Shown in pieces: positions 55,897 to 64,000 of a stretch of 64,000 bases of DNA (positions are counted from its first letter, which is position 1; every line of letters begins with the position of its first letter). This stretch comes from Nitzschia sp. DOCU1 (lineage: Eukaryota > Bacillariophyta > Bacillariophyceae > Bacillariales > Bacillariaceae): positions 186,001-250,000 of the forward strand of contig OX595988.1 of assembly GCA_951394045.1 (NCBI GenBank), read 5' to 3'. The notes beneath the pieces were generated by a model. The model was not told where the DNA came from. It saw nothing but the letters and a program-made list of their open reading frames with translations, and made no database searches. The position numbers and the translations under genes were made by a program.

Positions 55897-56635
55897 GGAC
55901 GCTTTAGTTCAAGAGCGCTTGGACGTGGATGAAGACGACAATGGCTTGAATCTCGAGCTACTGGGATCAGCTGCTCGTTTATCTATTTTTTGATGGCACA
56001 AGAAGTCCAAAGCTGGCCAGGATGGCGATGACAAGGACTTCGATAGCACCTTATTTACTGGCTGATGAGGACTTGAAAGGACTTTCGCAAGTGCGGCAAG
56101 ACAAACAAGTGGATCCTTTAGAGATGAAGACAACGGTGACGACGGTGAGGATAAAGCTTCTCATTCCGCCAAGGGTTTGATGGAATGATGGTGTCGTCTT
56201 TTAAAGGCGGGGAGGCTAGCAGCGCTTCTAGACAAAATCTTTGGTCAAGACTGAACCCAACTTACAGCAGTAGGTTGAAGGCCGAACTACGATTTTGGGG
56301 TCTTTAAAAATATGCCAAGAAATCGGAACTAGTAGCCATGATGGAGGATTATGATGGAGAAGAAGCAGGATGATCGTATGCTGCGTACCCACAAATCGGT
56401 GGTGCAGATTCGGCAATAGGAAAACGCAGACCCCGCCCCATAGAATTGACGCTTGAATGTAGCCGAGCGCTGTCGGCATTTGTGTATTGTTCAATAGGTC
56501 TCGCGACTTTTCTGCCGGAAGAACCTCTTCTGGGAATCATGGCGAAACTACGAATATGCAACTTCGGCAACTGTGCAGGTCAATGGCGAATGAAAGTCCG
56601 TAGCACCTGAAACGCGAGGAGACCCTGGTCCCCTA

Positions 56636-56935
56636 TTGGATCGCGTGTTCTCTGGTCGAGACTATGACCTTCTTGCAAGATGTTACTTCGAAATGTTGTT
56701 GACTCTAACCAAACAGCGACTGGTTCCAGGCGATACGACTTGGTGGCATCATAGTGGAATGGAATATTTACGTAGTAGCTTGGCAGAAGACATTTTGACG
56801 GCCCACTCCATCAAGCGCGTGGAGGCACTAACAACTTGTGTTGTAATGAATCCGGGGTGTATCGGCCTCGGGAGAAAAGAATTAAGAACAAGCCGCCACA
56901 TGGTTTGTGCGCACTCTCATGGCAAAAAGTTCTAG
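56636..56935 (+). pseudogene. degenerate coding remnant in arm B
   Basis: Same frame as arm A 32941-32690, but it reads past the arm A stop (RTSRHMVCAHSHGKKF) to a TAG shared by both arms. After that TAG the same frame resumes as HGTRQQVLENHQALQEVLD and DKYWEPNPF, which looks like former coding sequence. No family recognised. Confidence 0.4.
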
Positions 56936-57325
56936 CATGGAACGAGGCAACAAGTGCTGGAGAATCATCAAGCCTTGCAAGAAGTACTGGATTTGGTTCA
57001 AGACAAGTATTGGGAACCAAATCCGTTTTCCCGGGTGTAAAGACGAACGAAAAGAGAGTGGCATCATATAAGGGTGTGCCCTGGTCGACTACCGGTGGCG
57101 GCGGTCCTCGTACATCGGGTCGACCGAATGCCCCGATTGCGTAGAATTTCAAAGCAATATATACTGAGCAAGATTGGTGTAATATATCGTTGGTGAAAGG
57201 ATCATTGGACGGGACTCTGGTCAGTTGTATGACTCTAGATAGGTAGAGACCGTGTAAATACACCTCTAACTAGTAGCTTGGCATACGCTAGAAAATGACA
57301 TTACAACGCAACTATTAACCTTATT

Positions 57326-57681
57326 ATCTATCTATTTATCGAACCGATTGGCTGAATTTGTTCACGCAACAAATTACTGAGCCCCACCGCTACGTCAAAG
57401 CTGTTCGATATGGATGGGGTGGGCCACAGCTGCTCCGCCCGGAGGAGAGCTCCCTCTACCCGCATAGGGGAGGGAGATCCGCCTAGTAGAGACAACAATC
57501 CACTTCACTCGACGGCGTACAGCCGATTCCAATCCTCCACGCACCAGCACAGGTTACACTTAAACTCTCCGCGACGAGACACGTACGCGAGTGGAGGACG
57601 TTTTAAAACCGGAACCACAAACCGGTTGCGTTGATCAGGCTGTTTGTGTGCGGGGAGAATTGGAATCGGGGTCGAGATCAG
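57326..57681. other. 356-bp block identical between arms (arm B copy)
   Basis: Complement of 31898-32253, with no difference seen. Same hairpins. Confidence 0.5.
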
Positions 57682-57725
57682 GGATCAGGATCGTTGCTCT
57701 AGAAAATGTTGGTATTGTAGAACAA

Positions 57726-58010
57726 CACCAGACGCCTGCAAAAGGAGGAAAGAACAAGGAAATGAGTAGCACTGCGGGAAAGAAATATGATCAAACGGCA
57801 CTGTCGCCAGACGATGCCCACTATACTGAGCCAGACTTACCACGAAGACACCGAATACATGAACAAACACATCCGCCCACAATAACACCAGACGCCTGCA
57901 AAAGGAGGAAAGAACAGGGTATAAGTAGCACTGCGGGAGAAAAATATGAAAATATGATCAAACAAACGATGTGCACTTACCATGAAGACACCGAATACAT
58001 GCACACAAAC
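57726..58010. repeat. tandem duplication unique to arm B
   Basis: CACCAGACGCCTGCAAAAGG occurs at 57726 and 57886 (period 160), and CTTACCAYGAAGACACCGAA at 57836 and 57977. Arm A has a single copy. On the minus strand the unit looks like an exon bordered by CTTTTGCAG and GGTAAG splice-like signals. Confidence 0.8.
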
Positions 58011-59704
58011 AACCAACCACACCACAACCGACCTGCAAAACAAAGAGAGGACTCAACTTTCCAACAACAGATCTGGCCAACAAAGTAGCTTTGATTGCAA
58101 GGTAAAGCCTCTGCCGTCGCGCCAACGTCTTCGTTCTCGCCAATCTTCTCCACTTTCCATTCTAGCCCTCACAAGCAAAACCTCATCCGACGACATTCCT
58201 AAGCAATTCTCTTCCATTCCCTTGGAGGCCAATTTTTTCTGATGGAGTCCAATCATTGGGGTCATGGATGTCTGCGTTACCATGTTCGGGACTGGAACAT
58301 GCCACAGCATCCACTCATCCGCCAACTTGCTGCATCCAACGTGGGACGGGGGGTTCCGGGGTCAATGGTGTATCACTGGCTTTGCCCCCAGTGCCCCAAG
58401 CCATGCCGGTTGCCCCCCTTCCCACTCCTCTTCTTTCGGCTGTTACCTCACAAATAACATAAATTTTTGATAGCCAGGCGGGGATGTACCTTTCACACAA
58501 GGGAAATGAACGAGAACGCCTTTGGAGCCGTGGTCGGTAATACTTGCAAAAGCTAAAATAGAAAGAGAACAATCTTGTGAGAACGAAAGAACATTAGCGT
58601 GGCGACAAAGAACTCACCTCAAATCACAGCCCCCTCGTCAACAATCAACAGATCCTTCCCGGCGTGCTACCGCCCCATGCCACGAAACCGTGGGAGGATG
58701 ATACGATAGCTTTTAGGGTCCCACCCACGGGGACCCCAGGAAGGATCGACACGACCTGGACTGCCACCACCAGAGCAATCCACAGATCTGTTGAAAGAAA
58801 GAGAGAAACAAAAGACAGAACACGAGCGAGGATCGATCCCGGCGTGCTGCCGATGGAAGCTTTTAGGACCCCACCCATAGGGACCCCAGGACATTGTTTC
58901 ACAACATCCAGGCGTGCTATCCATCGGAGCTTTTCAGGTCCTACCCGTGAGGACCTGAGGATGTCATCTCCACACTTGATGAATTGCCGGCTTTCCTGTG
59001 AGACAAACAGCAGCAGGTGGCGCCACTGGAGCACTGTCATCTTCATCATCGTCGTGAAGTTCACGGCGACGATGAAGAAAGGAGCGACGCAGATTGCTCC
59101 TTTCGCAGAAAAGTGACCTCGATTGAGTGATAAAGTGATGGATTTGTTGAAGGGAATGCCGAGATCTGAGCGGTTTCTGCGTTGGTTTGCGAGCAGTTTT
59201 GTGATGTTTCCCACGATGAAGCTTCCACGTTCGCTGAAAGTAATCCACATTCATCATCACCCAGTTCCCCAAATTGCCTCCAAGTCCAGACTAGCTTCGA
59301 TTGTTGCGTCTACATGCTGATTGTTGCTGTATTACCCATCGCCATTGTCATCGATTGATCGTTTTGCTTGCATGGGTCTCATCCAGCCAACTGCAGGGTT
59401 TCTTGCTGGAGGCGCGCTAACTACCTTAGAGATGCTTCTCCGTTCCCTTGGTACACATTTCCACGTGTGAAATGACTGCGCGCGCGTAGGCCCCACGACC
59501 GTTTCGCGGACGTTGGATGACGTGGCGGGCGGGCGGCCTTGGCGGCAATTCCAAGTGCGGTCGAAGGGATCGACCGATTTTGTGTAGTCCGCTGAGTCCT
59601 AAACGCACGCAATCGACCATGACGCAAGACAAAAGGATAAAGGAGCGACCAGGATTCACACCAAAGTCCATGTCGGATATTGACTGACACAAAAGACTGT
59701 GACA

Positions 59705-60439
59705 ATGTCATTACTAGAACAAACCAGTCGACGTGTTGGTGCCAATGAGTCGTTTGAAGAAGCCACTGCAGACGTCATGGCAGTGTTGCAACGCCATTGG
59801 CAGTTAGCGGTGGGTGATGGCGAAACAGCGACGCGCTGGTTCCATCGTCTGGTCGAACAGCATACCGAACAGCAACGTCATTATCACACTCTCGTGCACC
59901 TTTGGGAAATGCTCGAATATGTGGATTCCATACTAGAGACATTGACAAAGGACGATGCAGGCCGAGTGTTGCGGTTGGCCACCTTTTTTCACGATGCCAT
60001 TTACGATCCAATCTCTGCCACTGATGAGCAGGATAGTGCTGAGCTGTTTCAACAGTTTTGTCGAGACTTGCACATGGAGGACTTGATCCAGAAGCAAGTG
60101 ACGGTTTTGATTCTAGCTACAGAACGACATCAAGTGATTTCAGGCGACGTCGTCGATCCTACTTTGCAACAAGTCTTTTTGGATATCGACATGGCCGTCT
60201 TGGGGAAATCCCTAAAAGCGTACCTAAGTTATGCCGCATTGATTCGAAAGGAATATGCACATGTCCCACGACAGATCTATTGCGAGAAACGAGCCGCCAT
60301 TTTGCAAGGATTCTTGACTAGACCCATCTTTGGAAGCACCATGTTTCAGGGATTGCTTGAACCACAAGCAAGAACGAATTTGGAGGCTGAAATTCAACTA
60401 CTTCAGCAAGGAGTCATTCCGGGAGACCAAACTAGTTGA
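59705..60439 (+). CDS. HD-superfamily metal-dependent phosphohydrolase (COG4339 type)
   Basis: 244 residues from ATG at 59705 (GTG at 59699 rejected). Metal-binding residues are visible: HYHTLVHLWEML around residue 59, the paired His-Asp in FFHDAIYDP (96-97), a Glu/Asp-rich NE-like step (DEQDSAELF), and DIDMAVLG near 160. This is followed by EYAHVPRQIYCEKRAAILQGFL, all in the order of the uncharacterised bacterial and eukaryotic COG4339 family. Likely hydrolyses a nucleotide or other phosphomonoester; substrate unknown. Its promoter and first ten codons lie inside arm B of the inverted duplication and are repeated in arm A without the rest of the gene. Confidence 0.88.
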   Translation: MSLLEQTSRRVGANESFEEATADVMAVLQRHWQLAVGDGETATRWFHRLVEQHTEQQRHYHTLVHLWEMLEYVDSILETLTKDDAGRVLRLATFFHDAIYDPISATDEQDSAELFQQFCRDLHMEDLIQKQVTVLILATERHQVISGDVVDPTLQQVFLDIDMAVLGKSLKAYLSYAALIRKEYAHVPRQIYCEKRAAILQGFLTRPIFGSTMFQGLLEPQARTNLEAEIQLLQQGVIPGDQTS

Positions 60440-60626
60440 TTGGACAATGAATGACTGGACACCGAATACTGGATATAACCAAAGAAGACGAGCAACTACC
60501 AAGAAAGAGGCGTGCTAGACAACGTGGGCGGCTATTATCTTTTGCAAAAAAGGCTGGTTTTACTTTATGCCAAAGCTATGTCGCGACGGTTGCAAGACGA
60601 GGGGCACGGGAGTCTTTTGCTTCTTG

Positions 60627-61118
60627 TTAATGTTCACTTAGTCGGTCGTCAAATGCCCATTGGCTTGGCAATGGAACGTTCACGTGATCCACAACCAATG
60701 TCTTTTGATTTTGTCGTCTACATTCTTCTGCAAGACAAGATTTGGTATGTTGTTCCATCAGAGACAAGACGCCAAGGCCACGAGCAATACTTTGCTCTCG
60801 TTCGAATCGAGTACTGTTGTAAATGTCTCGAAAGGATGGTTGGGGGGCGGGATCATAGAGGCCTCGTCTCATCCTCCTTCGACTGCTACCACGAGTAGTA
60901 GACGATGAAATGCTGGAACTTGCGGCACTGTTTTGAGATGAGGGCGATTGCGACAATGAATCATGTGTATGTTCATGGTCATGGCTGCTGCTGCACCACG
61001 TACTTGATTGTGTGGTCGATCGTAGGTTTCGGCCCCTTTTTCTTGGCGTTATTCTCAAGAAACATGGGATCCCCCCATTACCTTCTTGTTGTTGCCCGGA
61101 AAGTAGAAAGGAAAACAT
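60627..61118 (-). CDS. unknown protein, tandem paralog 1 (RGLxxLxxMExHxK family)
   Basis: 163 residues from ATG at 61118. A Ser-rich, basic N-terminal half is followed by a helical block SFRDIYNSTRFEREQSIARG then LGVLSLMEQHTKSCL, which aligns with the gene at 61996-62724. No signal peptide or known domain. The plus-strand frames over the same DNA are shadows. The shared block in an otherwise different protein argues that this is the coding strand. Function unknown. Confidence 0.6.
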   Translation of the reverse strand: MFSFLLSGQQQEGNGGIPCFLRITPRKRGRNLRSTTQSSTWCSSSHDHEHTHDSLSQSPSSQNSAASSSISSSTTRGSSRRRMRRGLYDPAPQPSFRDIYNSTRFEREQSIARGLGVLSLMEQHTKSCLAEECRRQNQKTLVVDHVNVPLPSQWAFDDRLSEH

Positions 61119-61995
61119 TATAGATGATACTCTTGGATAACAATTTATTGGGATGAAATGGAAGGAGGAGGAGTTGCTGGAGGTATGAAGACTCGTTCTG
61201 CCTCTCTCCGGATTTTCTATTTGTTCGTTGACTTCGAGTGTGAAATCTCGGAAAAGTGAAGCCCGACTTTTAGCGGCAGTCGATCACTAGAACAAATGAA
61301 GAAATCCAGTGACATGACCGATGCGAGCGCGGGCGTAACGACTGTATCATACTAATAATAAGCCCCAAGGCCCCCTAATTATCTGGTATCGGAACATCTA
61401 AGAGAATCGGGATCGACACGAGGATTCCCGGTTATCGTCGCTATGTCCCACCGAAAACCAATACTGGAATAAACGGGTATCGTACTACGATAACAAGGAA
61501 CGGGACTATCCATCATCATCTCATGGTAGATAAACTGCTAATTGTTTACGGGGTGGGGTTACTTCTACTATTAGTACTGCTTCTATTCTATTAGCAACGG
61601 TGGTGCCGGGCTCTGCTCTACTACTGGTAGGTCGAAGCAACGACGACGAGAAGTGGCTGCTGCGCTTCAACAAATGATGATATTATACCGCCTCACCTTA
61701 TTCCATTTTCAACGCTAATTGACCCCTTGGTGTCGGATCATTGGGGGCGGCTCTTCGTAGTGTTTTTGTGCTCAGGAGCAAGCCAGTAATTGGAGATTGC
61801 TGCTCGTTCCGCGTCGATAGTAGGAACAGGTAAATGCATCCACTAGGCAACAAGGGGGCCCGTTCGTTCGTTGCCTATTATTGCTGGCTGAATTCAAATA
61901 TAGCATCTCGAGAGCAATAGGCCGAATAAATGAAATCCTTACTCTAGAAAGGACAGAACTACTTTACGGAAATACTATTGAAAGTAGCATCGTCG
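61119..61995. other. intergenic between the two paralogs
   Basis: Nothing supported. Promoter of the first paralog and 3' flank of the second. Confidence 0.5.
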
Positions 61996-62724
61996 TTATC
62001 GTGGGCTCAATTGTAGCATCAATTCATCCTCCCGTGGAAAGGCGTTGGCCTTCTTCTTGGAATTGCCAGTCTTGACAGGTGACACTGGTGGCAAGGCGGG
62101 GCAACTTCGAATGCCGCGAGCTTTCACGCGCTGGGGGCTTTGGCTGATGCTCTGTCCATCCCCATTTCCACTACCTCCGCTGGTACTACGTGCGGGTAGA
62201 TTGTCCTCGCAAGTGGAGCCAGAAGGCGATGGTATCAGGTCAGAGCGGTCGTCTACGATCAACTTTCGTAGTGACGTCTTGGCATGTACTTCCATTCCTT
62301 GCAGTATAGCTAATCCTCGAACTACGCTCGCCTCCCTTTCCTTGCGAGTCTCTTCGAAAATCTGTCTGGTAGTCGGGGGACAAGAAATGCTCAATGCCCT
62401 CGAGACAACGCTTTGCTCAGCCGTTATTTGGTCTCTAGTATACTCGGTGCTCTGAATATCATTCGCGATGTCAACTAACCCTTCCTTTATGGCACTGGGG
62501 GCTACAAAGCGGGCATTCATCAGATCCAGTCTCTGTCGCTCGTTTTGGAGTGGGCTGTTGTCTTCGCTGCTTGTGTAAAGAGTTCTCGTGCTGTTGCTTT
62601 CATCTTTGCTCAAGGGAACACGGCCATCGTTACTGCAGGCCGTCACCGTGGACGAAGACGACAGCCTCTTGGGACCACTCGGTGGTTGCTGTTGTTGCTT
62701 GCGTTTCCAAAATTGCATTTTCAT
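61996..62724 (-). CDS. unknown protein, tandem paralog 2 (RGLxxLxxMExHxK family)
   Basis: 242 residues from the ATG at 62724 (the frame is open to a TTG at 62793). Basic N-terminus (FWKRKQQQQPP), then Ser/Thr-rich sequence. The helical block TRQIFEETRKEREASVVRG followed by LAILQGMEVHAKTSLRKLI is the part shared with the gene at 60627-61118. The Ser/Pro-rich C-terminus ends in a basic KKKANAFPRED segment. No known domain. Same strand and neighbouring position point to tandem duplication. Confidence 0.65.
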   Translation of the reverse strand: MKMQFWKRKQQQQPPSGPKRLSSSSTVTACSNDGRVPLSKDESNSTRTLYTSSEDNSPLQNERQRLDLMNARFVAPSAIKEGLVDIANDIQSTEYTRDQITAEQSVVSRALSISCPPTTRQIFEETRKEREASVVRGLAILQGMEVHAKTSLRKLIVDDRSDLIPSPSGSTCEDNLPARSTSGGSGNGDGQSISQSPQRVKARGIRSCPALPPVSPVKTGNSKKKANAFPREDELMLQLSPR

Positions 62725-64000
62725 AAAGCTGAGTTTCCAAATAATGGTAGAGATGTTGGCTGGGCGACTAGCAGAGGTGTTTTTTCCGCTCAATAAAACT
62801 ATCTGGAAAGAATAATCAGGGATGATCTGAAACGAGCGTCTTCAATCAGTGATGGCTCCTATTCAATGATCCAGCCAAGGAGCGAGGTCAAAGGATAAAT
62901 GATAGATGCAAGAGTCCAGCCAGCGAAGGGTGGATGGGGTTGGTGGAAATAACGCAAATAGGCGCGGGAATCAGAGTTGTGTTAAATTGAGATGGCCGGA
63001 TGATCAGGCGAAATCGTGATGTACCTACGGTAGTGATGCTGGATTCCTTTCGTTCGCATTGGTGGTACGATCGAACACATTGGCCCAGCTTGCTGGCGCC
63101 CGTTTGGCTTTTAAGGATTATGGTTGCGTGCATCCCACCACTGGAACTTCCAATGAATTGCCTCACACCGGATGCTTTAATAAAGAACGTCAACCCCAAT
63201 AAATCATAAAATTCATTCGACTACTGCCTGAAATTGCATAAGCAGTGTTAATGTACCTAACACGGAAGGTATTTCATAATTCCGTTTTGCTTCTCCAATG
63301 TTAGATGAAGATGATTTCACTCGCCTGAAACTGCTCTGCAGTTTTGAGACTATCGCATTATTTATTGCGGCATTATAACTGAGCGCTATTGGTAGGCGTT
63401 TACCCTGTTCCTCCGTCACAGAGCTTCGCTCGCGAGAGAACGCAAGCCCGATCGAGCGAAAACTAACGAGTAGACTTATTCGACTGTTATTGGTCGAAGT
63501 AGTCAAGAGGTCAATAAAACCCGCGCAATTAGGCGTTTCCTGCAAACGCAAAAACTGCGGACTTTGTGACAAAAACAGGTTATGAAGGCCTTCGCATCGC
63601 AGAATTCGCGAAAACTGGCATTTTAGTTTGTGACAAAATGGTGGTTTCACCACCGTTTTGTGAGAAAGTCTCTTAGGTACAAATTTTACATACGAGATAG
63701 ACTTTTTGCCTATTTAGGCCCAAAGATTAACACCGCGCCCAAAAATTAATAAGCCCCCCTTTGCAGCCTCATTGTCTCGCGAAAAAGCACGGCATTCGAC
63801 TCAATGCGCATTTCGTGGCGACGGCGTCGTCACATATCCTTCCAGACGACAACTACCGATACTTCAACAGACAAAGAGAGAACGAAGAGGTATGCTGCCC
63901 TTCAGGTGGGGTCTTTCTCCTCTCTCTTTAGAAGAGAAAAGCTATACAAACTTTGCATGCACTCACGCGTTGTTAACCCACGTATTATGAAATCGCGTGT
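62725..64000. other. right-hand gap, no supported gene
   Basis: Minus frame 63213-63653 and plus frame 63772-63990 lack motifs. A hairpin at 63633-63661 is annotated separately. Confidence 0.45.
63633..63661. repeat. near-perfect hairpin
   Basis: ACAAAATGGTGGT (63633-63645), loop TTC, ACCACCGTTTTGT (63649-63661); 12 of 13 positions pair. Confidence 0.75.

Larger units (their letters stand above)
55897..59737 (-). repeat. arm B of the ~3.8-kb inverted duplication
   Basis: Reverse complement of arm A (29905-33647) with scattered differences, plus an extra internal duplication of about 160 bp. The outer border lies inside the 5' end of the HD-domain gene, just after CCAGTCGACGTG (59737). The inner border is near 55897. 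Confidence 0.92.

Noticed and set aside
29905..59737. Arms as terminal repeats of one 30-kb transposon
   Set aside because: The interior holds ordinary host genes, the arms include part of the HD gene, and no terminal motif or target duplication is seen; inverted segmental duplication fits better.

Overview
The window looks like nuclear DNA of a stramenopile alga, most likely a raphid pennate diatom. The support is: a plastid-type signal peptide ending in Ala-Phe (1710-3443), short GT-AG introns of about 100-430 bp in two host genes, a eukaryotic housekeeping gene set, and eukaryotic transposons with large intergenic gaps. No species can be named from the sequence alone.

Layout. 1-9.2 kb holds three minus-strand host genes: a plastid-targeted membrane protein with a guanylate-kinase-like end, a His-rich CobW/G3E GTPase and an exostosin-type glycosyltransferase. 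9.245-20.804 kb is a piggyBac-type transposon with perfect 13-bp terminal inverted repeats and TTAA at both ends. It carries a second gene with a P2X7-ballast-like C-terminal motif. Its transposase gene is cut in two by a non-LTR (LINE-like) retroelement of about 7.2 kb. 21.4-22.95 kb is a graveyard: broken copies of the exostosin gene and of the CobW 5' region, with a GT92-like relic between them. 23.5-29.2 kb holds a divergent pair with resolved introns, mitochondrial Hsp70 and a PP2C phosphatase.

29.9-33.65 kb and 55.9-59.74 kb are the two arms of a diverged inverted duplication of about 3.8 kb. Inside both arms lies a 356-bp block that I read as identical, while the flanks differ by several percent. 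Between the arms are two tandem small paralogous proteins, an acetate transporter (SatP/YaaH) fused to what looks like the C-terminal region of an acyl-CoA:acetate CoA-transferase, a WD40-like protein, a CDP-alcohol phosphotransferase, a membrane-anchored beta-helix protein, and an 8.3-kb CACTA/EnSpm-type transposon (47.270-55.548 kb) with two convergent genes. The right end holds an HD-domain phosphohydrolase, whose first codons are duplicated in the far arm, and two more tandem paralogs of an unknown family.

Host genes fall into organelle proteostasis and metal or nucleotide handling (Hsp70, CobW, guanylate-kinase-like), glycosylation and lipid or acetate metabolism, and signalling (PP2C). 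There is no operon logic. Roughly 20 kb is transposons and about 7.6 kb is inverted duplication. Many open frames start at GTG, TTG or CTG; I moved starts to the first sensible ATG and say so. No tRNA, rRNA or CRISPR array was recognised.
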